Of a stretch of DNA of 23,318 nucleotides, positions 1 to 6,511 are shown piece by piece. The stretch spans positions 1 to 23,318 of the forward strand of contig CAJLNC010000042.1 in the NCBI GenBank assembly GCA_905207905.1, in the 5' to 3' direction. The position numbers were made by a program, and so were the translations under genes. Position 1 is the stretch's first letter, and the number at the start of each line of letters is the position of its first letter. The stretch is from an uncultured Lachnospiraceae bacterium (lineage in GTDB: Bacteria; Bacillota_A; Clostridia; Lachnospirales; Lachnospiraceae). The notes below the pieces were generated by a model. The model saw only the letters and a list, made by a program, of their open reading frames with translations. It had not been told where the DNA came from and made no database searches.

Positions 1-416
1 ATAAAAAGGATGTCATTACATCTCCGAAAACGCACAATAGCTATAGGGATGTTAGTATTCCACAATTCCTTGTAGATATTATTAAGCAATATATTGATAA
101 TCTCTATAAGCCAAAGGATGATGACTATATTTTTATGAATCATTACACAAAAGCAAGAGGGCGATTGAAATACGCACAAAGCAGAGCCAATCTTAATCCT
201 GAGTTTACTCTCCATTCCTTTAGACATAGTCATGTTTCCATGCTTATTGAATTAGGTTATAGTGCACTCATGATAGCAGAACGTATAGGTGATACCGTTG
301 AAACAACATTAAAAACTTACAGTCATTTATACCCTGATAAACAAATTCATCTCATTAATAAGCTTGATGAATTAAACAATAGTACCAAATTAGTACCAGA
401 AAGCCTTCAAGAATAG
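1..416 (+). CDS. Tyrosine recombinase (integrase), C-terminal part only
   Basis: The reading frame is open from base 3, so the gene starts before the window. The visible part is the catalytic half of a phage or ICE-type tyrosine recombinase, which cuts and joins DNA at attachment sites. It shows a KTHNSYRDV beta-hairpin segment, the HSFRH box (H-x-x-R) with a following histidine, and the nucleophile region TLKTYSHLYPD, where the tyrosine is the expected attacking residue. The last residues are LVPESLQE. The TAG stop overlaps the predicted 3' boundary of the group II intron on the other strand, so the present stop is made at the exon-intron junction. A gene of this kind usually lies at one end of an integrated element, so the rest of the element should be to the left. 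The family is clear; the type of element is not. Confidence 0.9.
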   Translation, partial: KKDVITSPKTHNSYRDVSIPQFLVDIIKQYIDNLYKPKDDDYIFMNHYTKARGRLKYAQSRANLNPEFTLHSFRHSHVSMLIELGYSALMIAERIGDTVETTLKTYSHLYPDKQIHLINKLDELNNSTKLVPESLQE

Positions 417-483
417 AGTAGAGGGAAGAAATTAATCTTCGCCCCTCTCATTGCACCGTACGTACGGGTCTCGTATACGGCGC
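413..483 (-). other. Group II intron domains V and VI
   Basis: Domain V runs from 483 down to 453: GCGCCGTAT pairs with GTACGGTGC and encloses a bulge and a small loop. The AGC/CGC catalytic triad position is present at its 5' side. Domain VI follows as a stem of AGAGGGGCGAAGA with TTCTTCCCTCT, then CTACTCTAT at the 3' end. The branch-point adenosine should lie in the CTAC segment. The pairing is read directly; the role is known from the family. Confidence 0.82.
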
Positions 484-505
484 TACATTTATATGTTAAT
501 ACAAC

Positions 506-1798
506 CTATCTTAGATAGTATGCGAGGGGATTGACCAAACCAGGTCTTTCCTCTTTTCTTATGGCTAGAATATCCGCATTAAGTAAGAAGTTAACTACAT
601 TCCCATTTGCTTGTCTATATAGTCCAAGCCTTGTATTCGCTACCGAATAGATTTGCTCATCACTGAAGTGATAAGGCAATTTCTCATTCAACTTTTGTAG
701 ATTTTTATATATCCTCGATGGTGTTTTCCACTGTTTCAGGATAATGACCCTTATTTTATGTCTCAACCATTGACCAAATTCATCTATGAAGTTCTTCATT
801 CTTCCAATTCGGAAGTAGTTTATCCATCCATTGACGATTTGATTTATCCTAGTGAATGTTTTTGTATTGGTCTGTGCAACACATTTCTTTCGGATGAGTT
901 CCTTTCGACATTTGTCATACAGGTTTTTCTTACTCTTCTTTGTAGGAATACATTCCCATCTTGATGAGTTCTTCCAATATGTAAAACCTAGAAATTGACT
1001 ATTCGTTGGTCTTACTATCTTTGTTTTGGTTGCACTGACCTTTAGAAATAATTTTCTCTCTAGCCATGATGTGACTGACTTCATCACTCGATTTGCTGCC
1101 ATCTCGCTTTTAACGAAGATATTACTATCGTCCGCATATCTCACAAAGCATAGTCCCCTTGCTTCTAATTCCTTATCAAATTTATCTAAGTAGATATTTG
1201 ATAGAATTGGACTTAGAGGTCCTCCTTGTGGCATTCCTATGGTACTAGCTTTTACAAGACCATTTTCCATGATTCCTGCCTGCAGGAATTTGCGAATCAA
1301 ATGCAGTGTTGTCGAGTCATTCACATGCTCTCTAAGTATTGAAATTAATTTATCGTGATTGACTGTATCGAAGTATGCTTCTATATCTAAATCAATGACC
1401 CATTCGTATCCTTCATTCAAGTAGTCTAGTGTTCGCATGATGGCATCATGTGCACTCCTATTTGGTCGAAATCCAAAACTATTCTCACTGAACTTACTGT
1501 CATAGATTTCTGATAATATTTGTGCTATCGCCTGTTGGATGACTCTATCTACTACTGTTGGAATTCCTAGGGGTCTTTTCTTCCCATTTGATTTAGGAAT
1601 ATAGACTCTTCTTACTGGTTGGGGTTTGTATTTCTTCTCCAATATCTGTTTCTTTATCTGTTCCTTATGGGTCTTGAAATACGCGTCAATTTCATTCACT
1701 GTCATCTTATCAATGCCAGGTACACCTTTATTACTCTTGACTCTTTTGATTGCCTCTTCGAGATTTTCATCTCTTAGAATCACTTCGATTAATTTCAT
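506..1798 (-). CDS. ltrA: Group II intron reverse transcriptase/maturase
   Basis: This 430-residue protein is a multifunctional reverse transcriptase. It helps its own intron splice and copies it into new DNA sites. Visible reverse-transcriptase blocks include RVYIPKSNGKKRPLGIP (about 65-80), FGFRPNRSAHDAI (108-120), the first aspartate region VIDLDIEAYFDTVNHD (134-149), MPQGGPLSP (189-197) and the active-site YADD (221-224). A maturase/thumb region follows with GWINYFRIGRMKNF. There is no C-terminal HNH endonuclease, as usual for class IIC. I chose the ATG at 1798 because the protein there reads like a normal family N-terminus and GGAAGGAG lies just before it. The same frame is open to 1945, but those codons lie in ribozyme sequence. 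Confidence 0.92.
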   Translation of the reverse strand: MKLIEVILRDENLEEAIKRVKSNKGVPGIDKMTVNEIDAYFKTHKEQIKKQILEKKYKPQPVRRVYIPKSNGKKRPLGIPTVVDRVIQQAIAQILSEIYDSKFSENSFGFRPNRSAHDAIMRTLDYLNEGYEWVIDLDIEAYFDTVNHDKLISILREHVNDSTTLHLIRKFLQAGIMENGLVKASTIGMPQGGPLSPILSNIYLDKFDKELEARGLCFVRYADDSNIFVKSEMAANRVMKSVTSWLERKLFLKVSATKTKIVRPTNSQFLGFTYWKNSSRWECIPTKKSKKNLYDKCRKELIRKKCVAQTNTKTFTRINQIVNGWINYFRIGRMKNFIDEFGQWLRHKIRVIILKQWKTPSRIYKNLQKLNEKLPYHFSDEQIYSVANTRLGLYRQANGNVVNFLLNADILAIRKEERPGLVNPLAYYLR

Positions 1799-2340
1799 GT
1801 TGTTGCTTCTCCTTCCTTTTGTAGATATATCTGGAACCATTCCCTCTACCTTCATTCCCATGGGATTACGATTCCCACTTATGGAACTATCCTCGATTTC
1901 GAACTGTCCAAACATTGCGCATGGTGAGTTGCACCATATAAACATTAGGTCCTTTGGTATAGATGTCTTTACCTACTACGACCTCAGCTGACTTCTTGTG
2001 GCAGACCTTTTTCGACCGATGTTACCATCACTGATTTTAAAGATATTGGAATTCATCGTCCACAAGACCTCCCGGGGTAAATCACGAATCCTATTTCTTT
2101 CACAACGTCCTGATTTACTGTCTTGGTTTTACGTTTACCTTTTGGACTTCGGTTTGTACTGCAATCTTATCCACCATTTAGCCTTATATCAGGTTTCTGT
2201 TCGTACGCTCAAAAGAATCGCTACACCACTTCCTCCATCCTTAACATCACTGTTAACGACTTGTGGTTCACTACACTTGGCGGTAAATACCCGTGACTGG
2301 ACTTTCACCAGTAAGATTAGTGCCATGCTCGGCACACTAG

Positions 2341-2380
2341 AAAAAATGCCGTAACCCTTGTGGTTGCGGCATTTCTTTTC
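2341..2380. terminator. Bidirectional terminator, target of the intron
   Basis: AAATGCCGTAACC (2344-2356) pairs with GGTTGCGGCATTT (2362-2374) around a five-base loop, with one G-T pair. On the plus strand TTTCTTTTCC follows, which would end integrase transcription before the intron arrived. On the minus strand TTTTTTCTA follows, and the intron begins right after it. Confidence 0.85.
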
Positions 2381-2415
2381 CTGTGATCGGCTCTTCTTTT
2401 TGTTTCCTTCGCTCT

Positions 2416-2453
2416 GTTGCCTACTTGTTACCTACCTGTTTGCCTATCTTGCC
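2416..2453. repeat. Three degenerate 11-12 bp direct repeats
   Basis: Three adjoining units read GTTGCCTACTT, GTTACCTACCT and GTTTGCCTATCTT, a repeated G-TT-(A/G)CCTA-(C/T) pattern with about 11-12 base spacing. They lie between two terminators and just past the integrase. Arm-type integrase binding sites are often short direct repeats in such a place, but nothing proves that role here. The surrounding 2381-2510 holds no supported gene. Confidence 0.45.
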
Positions 2454-2510
2454 ATTTTCAAGGCTTCTCACCGTGTCTCAAATTACTTTCTCATTTTTTG
2501 ATCTAAACTA

Positions 2511-2550
2511 AGAAAAGTACCGCAGCCCTTGGAACTACGGTACTTTCTAG
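2511..2550 (-). terminator. Terminator of the GGGtGRT operon
   Basis: AAAGTACCG (2514-2522) pairs with CGGTACTTT (2538-2546), with further inner pairs. On the minus strand TTTTCTTAGTTT follows. It lies 36 bases after the stop of the GGGtGRT gene. Confidence 0.85.
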
Positions 2551-2581
2551 GTTTGTTGACTCTTTGATTAAAAAGGTTTGA

Positions 2582-3592
2582 TTAGAACTTTCCAGCCTTA
2601 GCAGCTTCCTCAATGGAAACAGCTACTGCAACTGTCATACCAACCATCGGGTTGTTACCAGCGCCGATGAGACCCATCATCTCTACGTGAGCCGGTACGG
2701 AAGAAGAACCAGCGAACTGTGCATCAGAGTGCATACGTCCTAATGTATCTGTCATACCGTAGGAAGCTGGACCTGCTGCCATGTTGTCCGGGTGAAGTGT
2801 ACGTCCTGTACCACCACCGGAAGCAACTGAGAAGTATTTCTTACCTGCTTCAAGACGTTCTTTCTTGTATGTACCTGCAACCGGATGCTGGAAACGTGTC
2901 GGGTTTGTGGAGTTACCTGTGATAGAAACGTCAACGTCTTCTTTCCACATGATAGCAACACCTTCCGGAACGCTGTTAGCGCCGTAGCAGTTAACTTTTG
3001 CACGAAGTCCTTCGGAGTATGCTTTTCTGAATACTTCTTTAACTTCGTTCTTGTATGGATCGTATTCTGTCTCTACATATGTAAAGCCATTGATACGAGA
3101 GATGATCTGAGCAGCATCTTTTCCAAGACCGTTCAGGATAACACGTAATGGTTTCTGACGAACTTTGTTAGCTTTCTCAGCGATACCGATAGCACCTTCA
3201 GCTGCTGCGAAGGACTCATGTCCTGCCAGGAAGCAGAAGCACTCTGTTTCTTCTTCAAGAAGCATTTTACCAAGGTTACCATGTCCAAGACCTACTTTAC
3301 GTGTATCAGCAACGGATCCAGGAATACAGAATGCCTGAAGTCCTTCACCGATAGCTGCTGCTGCATCTGCTGCTTTCTTGCATCCTTTTTTGATTGCGAT
3401 TGCAGCACCTACTGTGTATGCCCAGCAAGCGTTCTCGAAACAGATTGGCTGAATGCCTTTGATCTGATCGTATACATTAAGACCTGCGTCTTTTGTGATT
3501 TTCTCAGCTTCTTCGATAGAAGCAATGCCATAGCTGTTTAAAACAGAATTGATCTTGTCAATTCGTCTCTCATATGATTCAAATAAAGCCAT
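2582..3592 (-). CDS. GGGtGRT protein, function unknown
   Basis: This 336-residue protein belongs to the family named after the motif GGGTGRT, seen here at about residues 259-265 in ASGGGTGRTLHPDN. No signal peptide is visible. Parts are rich in alanine and glycine, for example VGAAIAIKKG and AADAAAAIGEG, which resembles a soluble metabolic enzyme more than a membrane protein. Seven cysteines occur at about 51, 56, 71, 89, 118, 120 and 202, including a C-x4-C and a CFC pair that could bind metal or a cluster. It starts 18 bases after the IscU-like gene, behind an AGGAGG site, so the two are surely co-transcribed. Arginine is mostly CGT, unlike most neighbours, which suggests strong expression. 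A role in iron-sulfur handling is inferred only from the partner. The family is well recognised but its reaction is not known to me. Confidence 0.93.
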   Translation of the reverse strand: MALFESYERRIDKINSVLNSYGIASIEEAEKITKDAGLNVYDQIKGIQPICFENACWAYTVGAAIAIKKGCKKAADAAAAIGEGLQAFCIPGSVADTRKVGLGHGNLGKMLLEEETECFCFLAGHESFAAAEGAIGIAEKANKVRQKPLRVILNGLGKDAAQIISRINGFTYVETEYDPYKNEVKEVFRKAYSEGLRAKVNCYGANSVPEGVAIMWKEDVDVSITGNSTNPTRFQHPVAGTYKKERLEAGKKYFSVASGGGTGRTLHPDNMAAGPASYGMTDTLGRMHSDAQFAGSSSVPAHVEMMGLIGAGNNPMVGMTVAVAVSIEEAAKAGKF

Positions 3593-3610
3593 TTCCTGTT
3601 ACCTCCTAAA

Positions 3611-4303
3611 TTATTCTTTTCTTGGGTCGATAATTTTAACAGCGTCTGCAACACGGCCATACTGACCTTTTGCTTTTTCCCATGCAGTATTCGGGTCATC
3701 GCCTTTTTTGATGAAATCAGTCATTTTTCCAAGGCTTACGAACTGATATCCGATGATCTCATCATCTGCATCAAGAGCAATACCTGTTACATAACCTTCT
3801 GCCATTTCAAGGTAACGAGGTCCTTTTTTCAGAGTTCCATACATTGTACCAACCTGAGAACGAAGTCCTTTACCAAGGTCTTCAAGTCCAGCACCTACTG
3901 GAAGTCCTTCTTCTGAGAATGCAGACTGTGTACGTCCATAAACGATCTGAAGGAAGAGTTCTCTCATAGCTGTATTAATCGCATCACAAACTAAGTCAGT
4001 GTTCAGTGCCTCCATAACTGTAAGTCCCGGAAGAATCTCGGAAGCCATAGCTGCAGAGTGAGTCATACCTGAACATCCGATAGTCTCAACCAGTGCTTCC
4101 TGGATGATCCCTTCTTTTACATTCAAAGTCAGTTTGCAGGCGCCCTGCTGAGGTGCGCACCAGCCAATGCCGTGTGTCAGGCCGGAAATATCTTTCACTT
4201 CTTTTGCCTGTACCCATTTTGCTTCTTCAGGAATTGGAGCAGCGCCATGATTAACGCCCTGTGCTACTGGACACATTTCTTCTACTTCACGTGAATAAAT
4301 CAT
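3611..4303 (-). CDS. IscU/NifU-like iron-sulfur cluster assembly scaffold protein
   Basis: This 230-residue protein resembles the scaffold on which iron-sulfur clusters are built. The segment IGCSGMTHSAAMASEIL (about 76-92) matches the IscU region around its second cluster-binding cysteine. Other cysteines lie at about 11, 49, 56 and 106, so three ligands in the IscU arrangement are possible. The C-terminal part (YVTGIALDADDEIIGYQFV onward) extends beyond classic IscU. I chose the ATG at 4303 because GAAAGGAG lies eight bases before it; an upstream in-frame ATG at 4402 would run through the promoter and the inverted repeat. No cysteine desulfurase is nearby, so sulfur supply would have to come from elsewhere. 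It is the first gene of an operon with the GGGtGRT protein. Confidence 0.85.
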   Translation of the reverse strand: MIYSREVEEMCPVAQGVNHGAAPIPEEAKWVQAKEVKDISGLTHGIGWCAPQQGACKLTLNVKEGIIQEALVETIGCSGMTHSAAMASEILPGLTVMEALNTDLVCDAINTAMRELFLQIVYGRTQSAFSEEGLPVGAGLEDLGKGLRSQVGTMYGTLKKGPRYLEMAEGYVTGIALDADDEIIGYQFVSLGKMTDFIKKGDDPNTAWEKAKGQYGRVADAVKIIDPRKE

Positions 4304-4337
4304 TTTAAAACTCCTTTCGATAAGTAATATCATACCC

Positions 4338-4365
4338 ACGGGCAATGTTTCTGTACATTGCCCGT
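4338..4365. promoter_or_regulatory. Perfect 10-bp inverted repeat in the scaffold operon leader
   Basis: ACGGGCAATG (4338-4347) and CATTGCCCGT (4356-4365) form a perfect inverted repeat with an eight-base spacer. It begins at about the predicted transcription start and lies 35 bases before the start codon. It could be an operator, or an mRNA 5' hairpin that protects the transcript. It has no U-tract, so it is not a normal terminator. Confidence 0.7.
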
Positions 4366-4373
4366 TTGGACTT

Positions 4374-4402
4374 ATTTTCTCATACAAGTCGAAAATTGTC
4401 AA
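4374..4402 (-). promoter_or_regulatory. Promoter candidate for the scaffold/GGGtGRT operon
   Basis: On the minus strand a perfect TTGACA (4397-4402) is followed 17 bases later by GAAAAT (4374-4379), which matches four of six positions of the -10 consensus. Transcription would start near 4366, at the edge of the inverted repeat. Apart from this, 4403-4640 shows no supported gene. Confidence 0.6.
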
Positions 4403-4640
4403 CGGCGTAGACCGCCTTTTTATGCCCTTTTTATGCGGAATCCATCTATTGCTTTTTCTGCTCCTGCATACTCCAAAGAAACTTTATGTAACTCCGATTT
4501 CATTGCCTGTAAGTTCTTGTCTATGCCCGTTACGTCTTATTTAAACTTTTTTCCCCATTCAGCCGGATACCGGCTACAATATCTTTTTTTCCTGGTATTC
4601 CATCACCCCTACGCAAAACAAAAAAGGCCCCTCAGGATCT

Positions 4641-4706
4641 TATAAAATAAAAAAGAGACAGATGAATTACGGCTTTTTATCCGCAATTCTGCCTCTTGTT
4701 TGTCTC
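4641..4706 (-). terminator. Terminator after the 61-residue membrane protein
   Basis: An outer stem GAGACA/TGTCTC (4655-4660 and 4701-4706) encloses GAATTACGG/CCGCAATTC (4664-4672 and 4681-4689). On the minus strand TTTTTTATTTTATA follows, a good U-tract. Confidence 0.75.
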
Positions 4707-4728
4707 AATTTTATCTGTGACTTTCCAA

Positions 4729-4914
4729 CTATTTTATCAGCCATCTCAAAAGTAAATATACCGGAAGCAGATACACCATTGATGCGATCAACATAAAAAG
4801 TCCGCTTCCCACATTAACGCTAAAGCAAAACAATATAAACAGTATGTAAACCATCTTAAAAATTTTTAATATTATCTCTATGGTTTTCTTCATTTCCTTC
4901 GTTTTCTTGCTCAT
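4729..4914 (-). CDS. Small two-helix membrane protein, unknown
   Basis: I do not recognise this 61-residue protein. A charged start (MSKKTKEMKKT) leads into hydrophobic segments at about 13-34 (IILKIFKMVYILFILFCFSV) and 37-58 (GLFMLIASMVYLLPVYLLLRW), so it probably spans the membrane twice with a basic N-terminal tail in the cytoplasm. It looks real: AGGAGGGG lies five bases before the ATG, a near-consensus promoter precedes it, and a terminator follows. It is therefore probably a single-gene transcript. Its length and charge pattern fit many small regulatory or toxin-like membrane proteins, but nothing specific supports either idea. Confidence 0.7.
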   Translation of the reverse strand: MSKKTKEMKKTIEIILKIFKMVYILFILFCFSVNVGSGLFMLIASMVYLLPVYLLLRWLIK

Positions 4915-4935
4915 ACTGCCCCCTCCTTTTTATGT

Positions 4936-4964
4936 ATTATAACACATGCAAGGATGCGGTGCAA
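4936..4964 (-). promoter_or_regulatory. Strong promoter of the small membrane protein
   Basis: On the minus strand TTGCAC (4959-4964), a 17-base spacer and a perfect TATAAT (4936-4941) are seen, with TG one base before the -10. Transcription should start at about 4929, leaving a leader of only some 15 bases that holds little more than the ribosome site. Confidence 0.75.
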
Positions 4965-5054
4965 TCAACTACAGCTTTAGGTCACCCACACAGAGCCTGA
5001 CAAACGCTGGCAAAAATAAAACTTTTCAAAATCAGGGAAAACCAATCCGAACGA

Positions 5055-5336
5055 TCACCGATCTGCGTACAGGCACTGCGCCAGATATTGCGGCGTAAAA
5101 TACAGAAACATAGCTTCTACCAGATGCAGGACTGCATCAATAACTGTGACGGGAACTATCCAACAAAAAATTTCACACACTCCATAAATCAAAAGGCACA
5201 GGCAAGTGAAGCTATAATCCCAAGACACCTGCCCCGTTGAAAAGTACCATAACTCTGTTAAAATAATAAACTTCAGACTGAACCAGTAACAAAATAGTAA
5301 CGACAAAAATCCCCAGAAGTGCCGTAACGAAAGCAT
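5055..5336 (-). CDS. Doubtful 93-residue hydrophobic ORF
   Basis: The translation is hydrophobic and rich in tryptophan, phenylalanine and cysteine (for example WGFLSLLFCYWFSLKFIIL and LLIYGVCEIFCWIVPVTVI), as if three membrane helices were present. Against it, the ATG lies inside the terminator hairpin of the nucleotidyltransferase gene and has only AGGA one base upstream. It may be a chance ORF or the remnant of a membrane protein. Apart from this ORF and the terminator, 4965-5391 holds nothing I can support. Confidence 0.2.
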   Translation of the reverse strand: MLSLRHFWGFLSLLFCYWFSLKFIILTELWYFSTGQVSWDYSFTCLCLLIYGVCEIFCWIVPVTVIDAVLHLVEAMFLYFTPQYLAQCLYADR

Positions 5337-5344
5337 TCCTGGGG
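5304..5344 (-). terminator. Terminator of the nucleotidyltransferase gene
   Basis: CCCCAGAAGTGC (5311-5322) pairs with GCATTCCTGGGG (5333-5344), allowing two wobble pairs on the RNA. On the minus strand ATTTTTG follows. A second, A/T-rich inverted repeat (GGACTTATTT with AAAATAGTCC, 5350-5383) lies between it and the stop codon. Confidence 0.75.
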
Positions 5345-5391
5345 ATTTTGGACTTATTTAAATATAAATCGACAAAATAGTCCAGCTTTTT

Positions 5392-6309
5392 TTACCACAA
5401 ATTTGGGGGATAGAGTCCCTGATTTTTCAGCTCCTGAATCGCCTTTACCACCATAGCCTTATCTTCCTGATAAGTCACACCGTACCAGCGGTCTTCGGTC
5501 TTTAATACCTGCACCGTAGCTTTATTTTCTGCCAACAGTTCATCCACCACAAAAGGAAGGAAGTATTCGCATTTCAGAGGGTTTTTCTTCAGGTTTTCCT
5601 GAAGGAAGGCCGGGAACTTCTCTTTCAGCGCGTTCAAAATGCTGGCGGAAAATCCCCACATATTCATGGATACCAGGCTGTCCTCCGGAACTTCCACCCA
5701 GGTCTTCCCCTCGTCCTCCGTGTAAGCGGCTCCTGTCCTGGTCTTTTCAATGCGGGTGCGCTCATGAAGGCCGGTCAGATATCCATTTTCATCCATCTGA
5801 CAGATACCTCTCGCCACATGGCCGTTCTCGGTAAGGGTATTTTTCAGTATGTATCCTACCATCGCATAGCGGAACTTCTCGTCATCCTGGTGGGCGGTCA
5901 AAAAATCATAGATCAGCTGAAAGGCCTTGCTTCCGTAATAATCATCCGCATTGATCACTGCAAAGGGACCATCCACCTCGTCAATACAGGACAGCACTGC
6001 ATGGCCTGTCCCCCAAGGTTTCACTCTCCCCTCAGGCACCTCATATCCGGACGGAATATTTGCAAGATCCTGGAACACATAAGCCACTTCCATATACTCG
6101 GAAACACGGTTGCCGATGCACTCCCGAAAAACGTCCTCGTTTTCTTTCTTAATAATAAACACCGCTTTCTCAAAACCTGCCCGTCTGGCATCATACAGGG
6201 AAAAATCCATGATAATATGTCCCTGTGGATCAATGGGATCGATCTGCTTTAATCCGCCATAGCGGCTTCCCATGCCTGCAGCCATAATTACCAAAACTGG
6301 TTTCTTCAT
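5392..6309 (-). CDS. Sugar-phosphate nucleotidyltransferase
   Basis: This 305-residue cytosolic enzyme has the Rossmann-like fold that joins a nucleoside triphosphate to a sugar phosphate to make an NDP-sugar. Near the N-terminus VLVIMAAGMGSRYGGLKQI is the nucleotide-binding loop with its conserved arginine and lysine. PWGTGHAVL (about 98-106) and INADDYYG (about 119-126) match the base-binding and metal-binding regions. It starts behind CAGGAGG with six bases of spacing and appears to be transcribed alone, ending at its own terminator. The sugar and nucleotide cannot be read from the sequence. There are no capsule or rhamnose genes next to it to guide the choice. Confidence 0.87.
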   Translation of the reverse strand: MKKPVLVIMAAGMGSRYGGLKQIDPIDPQGHIIMDFSLYDARRAGFEKAVFIIKKENEDVFRECIGNRVSEYMEVAYVFQDLANIPSGYEVPEGRVKPWGTGHAVLSCIDEVDGPFAVINADDYYGSKAFQLIYDFLTAHQDDEKFRYAMVGYILKNTLTENGHVARGICQMDENGYLTGLHERTRIEKTRTGAAYTEDEGKTWVEVPEDSLVSMNMWGFSASILNALKEKFPAFLQENLKKNPLKCEYFLPFVVDELLAENKATVQVLKTEDRWYGVTYQEDKAMVVKAIQELKNQGLYPPNLW

Positions 6310-6458
6310 ACCCTACCTCCTGAATCCTGTTCATTTTTCAACCAAATCCGACTCTGCCAAAAATCCCTTCCCGGGCTTTCTTTTCTCCGGCTGTACATCT
6401 ATTCAGTTATAGTTTAGTTTACCACGTTCTTTGACGGGATGCAATTTTTTTCCGATTA

Positions 6459-6467
6459 TGATAAAAT
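6459..6467 (+). promoter_or_regulatory. Extended -10 promoter candidate
   Basis: TGATAAAAT is an extended -10 element about 45 bases before the start of the YprB-like gene. The TTGACG at 6431-6436 lies too far upstream (25 bases) to be its normal -35, so only the extended -10 supports the call. Confidence 0.45.
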
Positions 6468-6511
6468 CATTTACAACCATGCAGTTGATGCGATCTTTAC
6501 AGGAGGTACCT

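Larger units (their letters stand above)
413..2337 (-). mobile_element. Group II intron, class IIC, apparently full length
   Basis: On the minus strand the element starts with GTGTGCCGAGCATGGCAC at 2337 and ends with CTACTCTAT at 413, both close to the known ends of class IIC introns such as that of Oceanobacillus iheyensis. Near the 3' end lie a domain V stem (453-483) and a domain VI stem-loop. The roughly 400 bases before the ORF hold ribozyme domains I to III, including the typical GGTGAAAGTCCAGTC segment. The 5' exon is a terminator hairpin followed by TTTTTTCTA, and class IIC introns are known to insert just after such hairpins. The total is about 1925 nt. The boundaries could be off by a base. 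Both ends, domain V and the ORF look intact, so the intron may be active. Confidence 0.9.

Noticed and set aside
1799..1945. N-terminal extension of the intron reverse transcriptase
   Set aside because: It is translated ribozyme sequence. The normal family start and a ribosome site are at 1798.
1626..2354. Plus-strand open frames across the intron 5' region
   Set aside because: They run antisense to the reverse transcriptase or to ribozyme domains, and lack ribosome sites and recognisable domains.
4304..4402. Longer start for the scaffold protein
   Set aside because: The extra residues would be encoded by the promoter and inverted repeat, and the good ribosome site belongs to the ATG at 4303.
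5764..6252. A 162-codon plus-strand frame opposite the nucleotidyltransferase
   Set aside because: It is fully antisense to a clear gene and has no family features.
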